From: Hyphomicrobiales bacterium
Lineage (GTDB): Bacteria; Pseudomonadota; Alphaproteobacteria; Rhizobiales; Rhizobiaceae
DNA: 35,678 bases
NCBI GenBank assembly: GCA_900471515.1
Contig: UCFC01000037.1
Coordinates: 1-35,678, forward strand
Direction of reading: 5' to 3'
Shown here piece after piece: positions 16,387 to 23,715 of this stretch. Both the position numbers and the translations under genes were made by a program. The first letter of the stretch is position 1, and the number at the start of each line of letters is the position of its first letter. Under the pieces are notes generated by a model that worked only from the letters and a program-made list of their open reading frames with translations, was not told the DNA's origin and did no database searches.

Positions 16387-16943
16387 TGGCAGGCCTGGAC
16401 GAAAAACGGGCGTTTATACCGCTCGGCATCGCGGTTCTGACCGTTTCGGACACACGCACGCGGGAAAACGACAAATCCGGCGATACGCTGGCAGCCCGGA
16501 TTGCCGAGGCGGGACATCAGCTGATCGACCGCGACATCGTGCCCGACGACCGCGAGAGGATCGCCGCACGCGTGCGCGCCTGGACGGAAGCCAAGGAGAT
16601 CGACGTCGTCATCACCACCGGCGGGACAGGCTTTACCGGCCGCGACGTGACGCCCGACGCACTGGAGCCGCTCTTCGAAAAGCGGATGGACGGGTTTTCG
16701 GCCGTGTTCCACCGCATTTCCTACGACAAGATCGGCACCTCGACGATCCAGTCGCGCGCGACGGCAGGCATCGTCAACGCTACCTTCGTCTTCGTGCTGC
16801 CGGGCTCGCCCGGTGCCTGCAAGGATGCATGGGACGGCATTTTGAAGGCGCAGCTCGACTATCGCCACATGCCCTGCAATTTCGTGGAGATCATGCCGCG
16901 GCTGGACGAGCACCTCAAACGCGGCGCGACGAAACAGATGTGA
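16386..16943 (+). CDS. moaB: Molybdenum cofactor biosynthesis protein B
   Basis: A 185-residue MoaB/MogA-fold protein that binds molybdopterin. Motifs: IAVLTVSDTRTRENDKSGDTL near the N-terminus, VVITTGGTGFTGRDVTPDAL (about 75-95), and VFVLPGSPGACKDAWD (about 138-153). In bacteria MoaB is linked to adenylation of molybdopterin or to a moonlighting or redundant role with MogA. Two ATGs lie in tandem (16383 and 16386); I prefer 16386, which is 6 nt from the GGAGG site, while 16383 would overlap the ispE stop as ATGA. The coupling suggests shared translation with ispE, though pathways differ. Confidence 0.93.
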   Translation: MAGLDEKRAFIPLGIAVLTVSDTRTRENDKSGDTLAARIAEAGHQLIDRDIVPDDRERIAARVRAWTEAKEIDVVITTGGTGFTGRDVTPDALEPLFEKRMDGFSAVFHRISYDKIGTSTIQSRATAGIVNATFVFVLPGSPGACKDAWDGILKAQLDYRHMPCNFVEIMPRLDEHLKRGATKQM

Positions 16944-16963
16944 AACCTCATCAGCGGCATTGC

Positions 16964-17278
16964 CTATGTCGCAAGGCCCGGCAGGGCGGGCATCGTTTCC
17001 CAGCTCTCACCGGACAGCAGCACGCAGCTTACGCCGTTGACATTCGTGACGATGAGCGTCCAGGTGCCACTCTTGGCGGCATAAACCTCAAGAATGGCGT
17101 TCTGGTTGATCAGTCCGACTGCCGTGAGCTTTTCAGCAAAGTTGCTGTCCAGGAATTTGACGATCTCGGATCGGCCTGCGCAACTGCGCATCATCTGCGA
17201 TGCTGCCGGATGCGGATGCGCGATCACCAATGTCGACAACAGGACGGCCAGCAGACCGTGAACCATATTGCGTAGCAT
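16964..17278 (-). CDS. Small secreted protein of unknown function
   Basis: A 104-residue protein with a signal peptide (MLRNMVHGLLAVLLSTLVIA, cleavage near PAASQ at about 28). The mature domain has two cysteines (C33 and C85), likely a disulfide, and an Ile/Leu-rich beta region VGLINQNAILEVYAAKSG then TWTLIVTNVNGVSCVLLSGE. It resembles a family of short hypothetical periplasmic proteins common in alphaproteobacteria with the pattern GTWT-NG-SC-GESW; no function is known to me. The ribosome binding site is very strong (AAAGGAGG, 6 nt before ATG 17278). It is convergent with moaB and has no partner gene. Confidence 0.78.
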   Translation of the reverse strand: MLRNMVHGLLAVLLSTLVIAHPHPAASQMMRSCAGRSEIVKFLDSNFAEKLTAVGLINQNAILEVYAAKSGTWTLIVTNVNGVSCVLLSGESWETMPALPGLAT

Positions 17279-17467
17279 GACGCACCTCCTTTCGCCGGAA
17301 ACCCGGCAGAAGAGGAGATTTTCGCCGACCTGCTCTGCCGTTCACCGGCATTCCATGGCGATCCGCTGCGAAGCACGGCGCTTCGACGGCGCCATGGCCA
17401 ATTATAGCGCGAAATTTGATTGGGCGCCATCTTTGCGCAGTGTCGCCGAACGATGCGGCCGCTAGAT

Positions 17468-17510
17468 CAATTCCAGCAAAAGCGGGAACCGGTCTTGCGT
17501 TCGGACTTGC
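17468..17510 (-). repeat. Solitary copy of the 56-bp palindromic repeat
   Basis: Read on the minus strand this 43-nt stretch matches the core of the tandem array at 19395-19673 at 36 of 43 positions, by hand alignment, including the identical TTTTGCTGGAATTG end. It lies in the gap between the secreted protein gene and the glycosyltransferase gene, in opposite orientation to the array. This shows the element is dispersed in the genome. Confidence 0.75.
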
Positions 17511-17564
17511 ATAGAAAACAATGAGCCAAGCATTCAAGGCCACTCCGTTTTCGCCGGAAATGCC

Positions 17565-18083
17565 TTAGCGCGCGGCGCGGGCGACCCAGGAGGGAATCAA
17601 TTCGCTGGAGAGCTGGCGCGGCTTCTGTGCCTTGACGAATTCGGCAAGGCGCATGCCGCTCTTGGCCGCCGAAATGGCGAGTTTCTTCGGCATGAGCAGG
17701 CCGAGTTCCAGGGGCGGCCTGGCGCGACCGACGCGCTGGAGAAAGGGGCGCCGATAGCCGCGCGAGGCGGTGAAGCGCGCGGGGACCTTGTTCAAGGCCA
17801 CATATTCCGAGACCTCGTCGATCCAGCCCGCCTGCGGCCTCGCCCCCGGCTCGACGAAGAGCAGCCATTCGCCGCGGGCGGACCGGATGATGTCCTTGAT
17901 ATCCCATTGCGAATGGAACCGGCAGCCGGCAGCATCCGCCACCCGCGCGGTGCCGTCGCGCGAGCCGTGATCGAGCACGACCACATCGCTGACGAGACCT
18001 TCCACGGCGCCTGCCACCAGTGCGGATAAAGTCTGGGCCAGTTCAGGTTCCTGATCCTGGCATTCGAGAACAACGGTCAACAT
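17565..18083 (-). CDS. Glycosyltransferase family 2-like protein, degenerate acidic motif
   Basis: A 172-residue protein starting MLTVVLECQDQEPELAQTL. The first half is a GT-A fold: VVVLDHGSRDGTARVADAAG (about 34-53) is the nucleotide-sugar motif where DDGS is usual. At the position of the metal-binding DxD it reads LLFVEPGARPQAGW (74-87), so the second Asp pair is missing. The C-terminus is short and basic. The family transfers sugars from nucleotide donors, but the missing DxD and short length make catalysis uncertain; it may have another role. It stands alone on the minus strand, divergent from the radical SAM gene. Confidence 0.72.
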   Translation of the reverse strand: MLTVVLECQDQEPELAQTLSALVAGAVEGLVSDVVVLDHGSRDGTARVADAAGCRFHSQWDIKDIIRSARGEWLLFVEPGARPQAGWIDEVSEYVALNKVPARFTASRGYRRPFLQRVGRARPPLELGLLMPKKLAISAAKSGMRLAEFVKAQKPRQLSSELIPSWVARAAR

Positions 18084-18222
18084 TGCCTGTTTATAGAGCG
18101 TCGCTCAAAATTTTGCCAGCGCCACTTTCCTTATTTTGTTCTTGCAATGTTCTGGTTTTGCGGATAGGAATTTAATCATCGAACCGAGCGGGATCGAGCC
18201 TCTTCCGCCGCTGGAGAATCCG

Positions 18223-19380
18223 ATGAGACCACAGTCCCTTGCAGGGCAGGCCGCATTTGCGCCTGCCAATACGGCAGATATTGCCGACGCGATGATCGCG
18301 GCCTCGGGGCTGCGCATAGAAGTCGACCGGCGGCGCGGCCGCGGCGCGGGACTGAACCCGAGCGGCCGCTTCGAGCCGACGCAGCGTGAGACCTTCGACG
18401 ACGGCTGGCAGACGCTCGAGCAACTGCCGCCTTTCAAGACGGACGTGCAGATCGAGAAGCCGCGCACGGCCATTACCCGCAACGAGTCTCCCGATCTCTC
18501 CTTCGACCGCTCGATCAATCCCTATCGCGGCTGCGAGCATGGCTGCATCTACTGTTTTGCCCGGCCGACCCATGCCTATATGGGGCTGTCGGCGGGGCTC
18601 GATTTCGAAAGCAAGCTTTTTGCCAAGCCGGATGCGCCGAAGCTTCTGGAGCGCGAGCTTGCCAAGCCCGGCTACAAGGTGCGCGTCATCGCGATCGGCA
18701 CCAATACCGACCCCTACCAGCCGATCGAGAAGGAGTGGCGCGTCATGCGGCAACTGCTTGAGGTGCTGAACAAGGCCAACCACCCGGTTGCGATCGTCAC
18801 CAAATCGGCAATGATCCTGCGCGATCTCGATATCCTCACGGAGATGGCGGCGAAGAACCTCGTTCGTGTCGGCATTTCGGTGACGACGCTCGACCGGAAA
18901 CTCGCGCGCCTCATGGAGCCGCGGGCCTCGACCCCGACGCGCAGGCTGGAGGCGATCCGCGGGCTTTCCGAGGCCGGTATTCGCACAACGGTCATGGCGG
19001 CGCCGGTTATTCCCGCGCTCAACGATCACGAGCTGGAGCGCATCCTCGAGGCCGCCAAGGCTGCGGGTGCCGAAGAGGCAAGCTATGTGCTGCTGCGGCT
19101 GCCGCTGGAGGTCAGCCCGCTCTTTCGCGACTGGCTGCTGCAGAACTATCCCGATCGTTATCGCCATGTCATGTCGCTGGTGCGCTCGATGCGCGGCGGC
19201 AAGGATTACGATGCCGAATTCGGCAAGCGCATGAAGGGTGCGGGGCCTTATGCCTGGCAGATCGCCCGCCGCTTCGAGATGGCGGCAAAGCGGCTGGGGC
19301 TGACGCGCCGGGGCCTTGCCCTGCGCGACGACCTCTTCGTGCCGCCCGGCGGCAGCGGCGTGCAGTTGTCGCTGCTTTGA
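18223..19380 (+). CDS. PA0069-family radical SAM protein (SplB-like)
   Basis: A 385-residue radical SAM protein. The [4Fe-4S] site is YRGCEHGCIYCFARP with C104, C108 and C111 (CxxxCxxC). RVIAIGTNTDPYQPIEKEWR and HPVAIVTKSAMILRDLD follow, as in the PA0069/Rv2578c group, which is related to spore photoproduct lyase but has no known substrate. It should bind S-adenosylmethionine and form a 5'-deoxyadenosyl radical in the cytosol. I chose ATG 18223, which has GGAG 7-9 nt upstream; the frame is open back to 18136. The stop codon is followed within 15 nt by the tandem repeat array, so the mRNA 3' end contains those hairpins. Confidence 0.9.
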   Translation: MRPQSLAGQAAFAPANTADIADAMIAASGLRIEVDRRRGRGAGLNPSGRFEPTQRETFDDGWQTLEQLPPFKTDVQIEKPRTAITRNESPDLSFDRSINPYRGCEHGCIYCFARPTHAYMGLSAGLDFESKLFAKPDAPKLLERELAKPGYKVRVIAIGTNTDPYQPIEKEWRVMRQLLEVLNKANHPVAIVTKSAMILRDLDILTEMAAKNLVRVGISVTTLDRKLARLMEPRASTPTRRLEAIRGLSEAGIRTTVMAAPVIPALNDHELERILEAAKAAGAEEASYVLLRLPLEVSPLFRDWLLQNYPDRYRHVMSLVRSMRGGKDYDAEFGKRMKGAGPYAWQIARRFEMAAKRLGLTRRGLALRDDLFVPPGGSGVQLSLL

Positions 19381-19394
19381 CTGATTGTTTTCAG

Positions 19395-19673
19395 GTCGTT
19401 CCGGACAAAGGCGGTTACGCGTTTTTGCTGGAATTGCTTGTCTGTTTACGCAATTCCGGACGCAAAACCGCTGCGCACTTTTGCTGGAATTGCTTGTTTG
19501 AGTACGCAATTCCGGACGCAAAACCGCTACGCACTTTTGCTGGAATTGCTTGTTTGAGTACGCAATTCCGGACGCAAAACCGCTGCGCACTTTTGCTGGA
19601 ATTGCTTGTTTGAGTACGCAATTCCGGGCGCAAAACCGCTGCGCACTTTTGCTGGAATTGCTTGTGAGCTTGC
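19395..19673 (+). repeat. Tandem array of a 56-bp palindromic repeat (four good units plus one degenerate)
   Basis: Four consecutive units start at 19450, 19506, 19562 and 19618, each 56 nt long and differing at only a few bases in the first 45 nt; a more diverged fifth copy precedes them from about 19395 to 19449. Each unit begins GCAATTCCGGACGCAAAA and contains ACTTTTGCTGGAATTGC, so its ends pair (GCAATTCC with GGAATTGC), and neighbouring units also pair across the 12-nt junction. It lies between a radical SAM gene and rnhB. It contains open frames only because 56 is not a multiple of three and stops are rare; they are not genes. The last unit diverges at its 3' end. Confidence 0.95.
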
Positions 19674-19825
19674 GTAAGGCGTGAAGAAGACCTGCCCTGC
19701 GTCTTCTGCCTTGCGCAATTCCCGCGGATGGCCCTGACCGCACCATCCGCCGGACCGCCCCCGGCCGTCGCCGCCCTGATCCGGGGGCTTGCAGGAAATC
19801 GGGTTGGCGTGCGAGGTTCAACCGC

Positions 19826-20518
19826 ATGAAACGTCGCACGTCACCCGATTCTCCTCTGCTTTTCGAAGAGGTTCCGCTCGTGCCGGATTTCCGGCTGGAG
19901 CTGAAGGCCCGCAAGGCCGGCCACTGGCCTGTCGCCGGCGCCGATGAGGCCGGGCGCGGGCCGCTTGCCGGCCCTGTCGTTGCCGCCGCGGTGATCCTTG
20001 ATCCCAAACGCATTCCCGAGGGCCTGAACGATTCCAAGCAGCTTTCGGCGCAGAAGCGCGAAGAGCTGTTCGTGCAGATTCTTGCGACGGCCACGGTTTC
20101 CATCGCCTCCTCCAGCTCCACACGCATCGACGAAACCGATATCCGCAAGGCGAGCCTCGACGCCATGCGCCGCGCGATCTGCGGCCTGTCCGTGCCGGCG
20201 CAATATGTGCTGACAGACGGGCTGGACGTGCCCACCGGGCTTGCATGTCCGGGCCAGGCCGTGGTCAAGGGCGACGCGCGCTCGGTGTCGATCGCCGCCG
20301 CTTCCATCGTGGCGAAGGTGACGCGCGACCGGATGATGGCGCGGGCACATCTCGTGTTCCCGCAATACGGTTTTGCCGCCCATGCCGGCTATGGCACGGC
20401 GCAGCATCGCTCCGGCATCGAGCGGCACGGGCCGTGCTCGCTGCACCGCATGAGCTTCCGGCCGCTGCGCAAGGATGGCGTCGAGCTCGGCGCGAACGAG
20501 GAGATGCTCGGCGAATAG
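19826..20518 (+). CDS. rnhB: Ribonuclease HII
   Basis: A 230-residue type 2 RNase H that removes ribonucleotides from DNA and RNA-DNA hybrids. The catalytic set is visible: GADEAGRGPLAGPV with D40 and E41, LNDSKQLS near 68-75, D131 in LTDGLDVP, and SIVAKVTRDRMM with D168. Full length, with an N-terminal extension of about 35 residues before the core as in other rhizobial forms. ATG 19826 follows the repeat array by about 150 nt. The end is MSFRPLRKDG, the family's usual C-terminal motif. The convergent atp operon terminator lies 165 nt beyond. Confidence 0.95.
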   Translation: MKRRTSPDSPLLFEEVPLVPDFRLELKARKAGHWPVAGADEAGRGPLAGPVVAAAVILDPKRIPEGLNDSKQLSAQKREELFVQILATATVSIASSSSTRIDETDIRKASLDAMRRAICGLSVPAQYVLTDGLDVPTGLACPGQAVVKGDARSVSIAAASIVAKVTRDRMMARAHLVFPQYGFAAHAGYGTAQHRSGIERHGPCSLHRMSFRPLRKDGVELGANEEMLGE

Positions 20519-20680
20519 TTAAGCCGCAGCCTTCTCATCGTTTCCTTCTTGCCGGAGCAGGAAGAGAACCTCACAGCTGCGCCTTCTGGCAGCCGACGTT
20601 TTGGCGGCGACTTTCACGGCGTGGCTCCGTCGCGCGAAGCCGGCCGCAATGCGCTGCGTTCTGATCCACCGATACATCAA

Positions 20681-20711
20681 AAACAAAAAGCCCCGACGGA
20701 GCGGGGCTTTT
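20681..20711 (-). terminator. Rho-independent terminator of the ATP synthase Fo operon
   Basis: AAAAGCCCCG (20686-20695) pairs perfectly with CGGGGCTTTT (20702-20711) around a 6-nt loop. On the minus strand it is followed by TTTTTGTTTTTG, and it sits about 20 nt past the last gene of the operon. A short T-run on the plus strand could also let it stop rnhB transcription. Confidence 0.92.
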
Positions 20712-20731
20712 CAGTTCCATCGGGCTGAAGC

Positions 20732-21223
20732 TCAGTTCAGGCGGGTCTTTACTTCGCCGACAGCCTTGCCGAAAAGTTCGGACTGGATCTTGGCATCGGC
20801 CTGCTTGCCGATGACGGATTCGGCGGCGGCGATGGCAAGATCGACGGCAGCGGAGCGAACGGCCTTCATCGCGTCGGCTTCGGCCTGCTTGATCTTCTGT
20901 TCCGACAGGGCCGTGCGGTTGGCGACGAATTCTTCCGTCTTCTTCTTCGCTTCGGCGGTCAGCATTTCGGCTTCGCGTTCGGCAGCGGCAACGATATGCG
21001 CGGCTTCGGCTTCGGCTTCCTTGCGCTTGCGCTGGTATTCAGCGAGCAGGTGCTGGGCTTCCTCGCGCAGACGCTTGGCTTCCGCCAGCTCGTTGCGGAT
21101 CTGATCGGCGCGGTCGTCGAGCGACTTCGCCATCATGCCCGGAACCTTCAGGTAGACCATCAGGGCCAGGAAGATAACGAGGCCGACGAAGGCGAAGAAA
21201 GTTGCGTCAAATGCAAATTCCAT
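20732..21223 (-). CDS. atpF: ATP synthase Fo subunit b
   Basis: A 163-residue b subunit: one N-terminal membrane segment (about 6-26, FDATFFAFVGLVIFLALMVY) and then a long charged coiled coil rich in Ala, Glu and Lys (about 35-150), which forms the peripheral stalk holding F1 still against the rotor. The C-terminus DAKIQSELFGKAVGEVKTRLN binds the delta subunit side. It starts 3 nt after the stop of the b' gene and is the last gene of the Fo operon, followed by a strong terminator. The F1 genes are not here, as expected for alphaproteobacteria, where the two operons are separate. Confidence 0.96.
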   Translation of the reverse strand: MEFAFDATFFAFVGLVIFLALMVYLKVPGMMAKSLDDRADQIRNELAEAKRLREEAQHLLAEYQRKRKEAEAEAAHIVAAAEREAEMLTAEAKKKTEEFVANRTALSEQKIKQAEADAMKAVRSAAVDLAIAAAESVIGKQADAKIQSELFGKAVGEVKTRLN

Positions 21224-21226
21224 CGA

Positions 21227-21847
21227 TCAAGCCTCCTTCTTGGCTGCAGCAACGGCAGCGGCGACGTCAGCCTGGGCGGCGGAACCGCCGATGAGCTGTT
21301 CGACCACGGCAGCCGCGGTTTCCTCGGCAATGGCGCCGACATCGGCAAACGCCTTGGCCTTGACATCGGCAATGCGGCTTTCGGCAGCCTTCAGCTTTTC
21401 AGCCAGGCTTGCCTCGATCGTGCGGCGGTCGGCCTCTGCCTTCACCTTTGCGGCATCGCGAGCGGCAGTGCCGATCGAATTTGCCTTGGCGCGGGCGGCG
21501 GCGAGTTCGGCTTCATAGGTCGCGACGGCAGCGTCAGCCTCGGACTTCAGACGGCCGGCTTCTTCGACGTCCTGCGAGATGCGGTTGTGGCGCTGCTCGA
21601 GGATGGTGCCGATACGCGGGGCGATGACCTTTTGCATGAGCAGGTAGAAGATGACGAACGTGATCGCCAGCCACAGAAGCTGGGATGCGTAGGTCGACGA
21701 ATCGAAAGGCGGGAAAGGTCCGCGCGCGTGCTCGCCTTCGGCGACGCCGGTCTCGGTATGGACCTCGCCGGCAGCCGGAGCGGCATGCGCATCCGTCGCG
21801 GTTCCCGCCGGGACCTCTTCAGCGTAGGCCGGGGTCACAAAGTACAT
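21227..21847 (-). CDS. atpG: ATP synthase Fo subunit b' (second b-type subunit)
   Basis: A 206-residue b-type stalk protein that pairs with the b subunit as a heterodimer, as in photosynthetic and other alphaproteobacteria. The N-terminal part is an Ala/Glu-rich stretch of about 50 residues (EEVPAGTATDAHAAPAAGE), then a membrane segment at about 57-78 (QLLWLAITFVIFYLLMQKV), then IAPRIGTILEQRHNRISQD and a long coiled coil to the end. I chose ATG 21847 (MYFVTPAYAEE), 5 nt after GGAGG; a GTG at 21853 is possible. The symbol varies between annotations (atpF2, atpG, atpX). It is transcribed between atpE and atpF. Confidence 0.93.
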   Translation of the reverse strand: MYFVTPAYAEEVPAGTATDAHAAPAAGEVHTETGVAEGEHARGPFPPFDSSTYASQLLWLAITFVIFYLLMQKVIAPRIGTILEQRHNRISQDVEEAGRLKSEADAAVATYEAELAAARAKANSIGTAARDAAKVKAEADRRTIEASLAEKLKAAESRIADVKAKAFADVGAIAEETAAAVVEQLIGGSAAQADVAAAVAAAKKEA

Positions 21848-21925
21848 GCTCACCTCCAGGTGTACTGCAAATGCAAAGGATCACGGCTCGCTGTTCGCAG
21901 GCCGTGATCCATAAATCCACCGATA

Positions 21926-22153
21926 TCAGACGGCGAAGAGCAGGAGGAGAGCAACGAGCAGCGAGAAGATGCCCAGAGCTTCCGTAACGGCGAAGCCGAA
22001 TACCAGACGGCCGAACTGGCTGTCAGCAGCAGACGGATTGCGCAGAGCGCCGGAGAGGTAGCTGCCGAAGATGTTGCCGAGGCCGAGAGCCGTACCGGCC
22101 ATACCAAAGCAAGCCAGACCTGCACCGATGAACTTTGCTGCTTCCGCTTCCAT
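21926..22153 (-). CDS. atpE: ATP synthase Fo subunit c
   Basis: A 75-residue double-hairpin proteolipid. Helix 1 (about 8-33, FIGAGLACFGMAGTALGLGNIFG), the polar loop with RNPSA (38-42), and helix 2 with the proton-binding Glu58 in FGFAVTEALGIF. These subunits form the rotating c-ring that carries protons past subunit a. ATG 22153 has a strong AAGGAG site; the upstream open frame is leader only. It lies 67 nt after atpB and 78 nt before the b' gene, which suits the high expression the c-ring needs relative to the others. Confidence 0.97.
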   Translation of the reverse strand: MEAEAAKFIGAGLACFGMAGTALGLGNIFGSYLSGALRNPSAADSQFGRLVFGFAVTEALGIFSLLVALLLLFAV

Positions 22154-22220
22154 GTTGAACTCCTTTGAAATGGTTGTTGCGGCGAATGACTGACGCCCTT
22201 TGACGTCGATGTCGTTATCC

Positions 22221-22973
22221 TTAGTGCCCGCCCGGATGGATCGCGTCATTGAGGTACATGCAAGTCAGCACCGCAAAGACGTAAGCCTGGAGGAAGGCGA
22301 CGAGGAACTCGAGACCGGTCAGGGCGACGGTCATGATGAGAGGAAGAACGGCTCCGCCGACACCGACTGCACCGAGGGCTCCAAGCGAGGCGACGAAGCC
22401 TGCGAACACCTTCAGCGTGATGTGACCGGCGAGCATGTTTGCGAAAAGTCGAACAGAGAGCGAAATCGGGCGGGACAGGAAGGAAATGATCTCGATCGCC
22501 ACGACCAGCGGCAGCAGGATGCCCGGCACGCCCGAGGGCACGAAGACGTTCAGGAAGTGGAAGCCGTGCTTGTAGAAGCCGTAGACGAGAACCGTGCCGA
22601 TGACGAGGATCGCCAGCGCGAAGGTAACGATGATCTGGCTGGTAATCGTGAAGAAATAAGGGAACATGCCGAGCAGGTTTGCCGTCAGCACGAACATGAA
22701 AAGCGAGAAGACCAGCGGGAAGAACTTCATCCCCTTGGTTCCCGCGCCTTCCTTCAGCATGCCGGCAATGAACTCGTAGGACATTTCGGCGAGCGACTGC
22801 GAGCGGCCGGGAACGACGGCGCGGGCCGAAGTCGCGAAATACAGGAAACCGGCGGCGACAGCGGCCGAAGCGACCATGAAGAGCGATGCGTTGGTGAACG
22901 AGAAATCAATCCCGCCGATCTCGATCGGCACAATCTTGAAGATCTGGAACTGATGAGTCGGATCGTTTGACAC
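22221..22973 (-). CDS. atpB: ATP synthase Fo subunit a
   Basis: A 250-residue polytopic membrane protein providing the two proton half-channels next to the c-ring. Conserved SLSVRLFANMLAGH contains the essential Arg175; the N-terminal PIEIGGIDFSFTNASLFM and AEMSYEFIAGMLKEG are typical of rhizobial AtpB, and the last helix ends LTGLEFLVAFLQAYVFAVLT. The start is GTG at 22973 (reads SNDPTHQFQIFKIVP); a longer frame to 23096 overlaps the end of the atpI gene and contains no family sequence. It follows atpI after about 60 nt. Confidence 0.95.
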   Translation of the reverse strand: MSNDPTHQFQIFKIVPIEIGGIDFSFTNASLFMVASAAVAAGFLYFATSARAVVPGRSQSLAEMSYEFIAGMLKEGAGTKGMKFFPLVFSLFMFVLTANLLGMFPYFFTITSQIIVTFALAILVIGTVLVYGFYKHGFHFLNVFVPSGVPGILLPLVVAIEIISFLSRPISLSVRLFANMLAGHITLKVFAGFVASLGALGAVGVGGAVLPLIMTVALTGLEFLVAFLQAYVFAVLTCMYLNDAIHPGGH

Positions 22974-23034
22974 CGGTTGCTCTCTCTCTTTGGCCCGTCC
23001 AAGGGACGGAAATTGCACTGGACCGGAACGGTCC

Positions 23035-23373
23035 CTATTTCTCGGGCGTCCTGCGGTCCAGCGGTTGGGCGACCTTGCCCGCGGCGCGCAGAACATTCAG
23101 AACGCCGGCACAGAATCCAAGAAGCAGAAGAACAATCAAACCCCAAGGCGCCGTGCCGACAAAACGGTCGAAGAGATAGCCGAGCACAGCACCGACAACG
23201 ATGGCGGAAATGAATTCGCTCGAGAGCTTCATCGCCTGGGCATAACCTTTACGGCTCTGCTCGGCACTGGCCTCCCGCGCCTCTTCCTTCCTGTCATCGG
23301 CACGCTTGGAGGCGAGTTCCGCTTCCAGCTGCCGACGGCGCTGCTCAAGACTTTCTTCGCGGTCATCCGCCAT
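23035..23373 (-). CDS. atpI: ATP synthase protein I (AtpI)
   Basis: A 112-residue protein that opens the Fo operon. A charged N-terminal half (EESLEQRRRQLEAELASKRA) leads into two membrane segments (about 55-72, ISAIVVGAVLGYLFDRFVG, and about 76-95, APWGLIVLLLLGFCAGVLNV). AtpI helps assemble the c-ring or import Mg in other bacteria but is not part of the finished enzyme. ATG 23373 matches the family start MADDREE; the frame opens earlier to 23430 without a better site. A CTTGAC-N17-CTATGT promoter lies about 110 nt upstream. Confidence 0.92.
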   Translation of the reverse strand: MADDREESLEQRRRQLEAELASKRADDRKEEAREASAEQSRKGYAQAMKLSSEFISAIVVGAVLGYLFDRFVGTAPWGLIVLLLLGFCAGVLNVLRAAGKVAQPLDRRTPEK

Positions 23374-23478
23374 CGTGCTCTCCTCCGTTTCCGTCGCCCG
23401 CAATCCCGCTACCCCGGTTTTCCGGACCACGGACGCAAAGGTTAAAGAACCTTCCGGCCCGTTCTGAAGTCGCGCGCA

Positions 23479-23507
23479 ACATAGTTTTAGGGATTAGCAT
23501 AGTCAAG
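23479..23507 (-). promoter_or_regulatory. Sigma-70 type promoter of the atpIBEGF operon
   Basis: On the minus strand CTTGAC (23507-23502) is followed after exactly 17 nt by CTATGT (23484-23479). This matches the rhizobial housekeeping consensus CTTGAC-N17-CTATAT at 11 of 12 positions. It points at atpI, giving a leader of about 100 nt. Confidence 0.75.
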
Positions 23508-23626
23508 GCGTAGACAGCTTGTGTCCAGCCATAAAATAACCGCAAAAAATCAAATATTTAAGCGAAATTTGGCCACTCGGACCCGATTTCGCCGAAAGAA
23601 TCCGCTTTCGAACGGGGCCAGGCGGC

Positions 23627-23646
23627 GAAAAATCCGCAATCTGCGG
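23627..23646 (-). terminator. Weak candidate terminator after the cell wall hydrolase gene
   Basis: On the minus strand CCGCA-GAT-TGCGG is followed at once by ATTTTTC. The stem has only 5 bp, but it lies about 70 nt past the stop codon at 23716 and the T-run is in the right place. The rest of the 23374-23715 gap holds the atp promoter and no gene. Confidence 0.4.
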
Positions 23647-23715
23647 CCTTTTCGTCCAAAGCCTGTCGCGATCCTTCCGATCCGCGTGCCACGCTTCAGG
23701 CTCTCGCCCTATGCC

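Noticed and set aside
19395..19673. CRISPR array
   Set aside because: The units are contiguous without variable spacers, and no cas genes are near.
19377..19718. Open frames inside the tandem repeat on both strands, coding for repeated peptides
   Set aside because: They arise from repetition of a unit without stops; no ribosome binding site, and the peptide repeats shift frame from unit to unit.
18172..20307. A 711-codon open frame on the minus strand across the radical SAM gene, the repeat array and rnhB
   Set aside because: It is antisense to two well-supported genes, has low-complexity Arg/Gln-rich content and no family resemblance; long antisense frames are common in GC-rich genomes.
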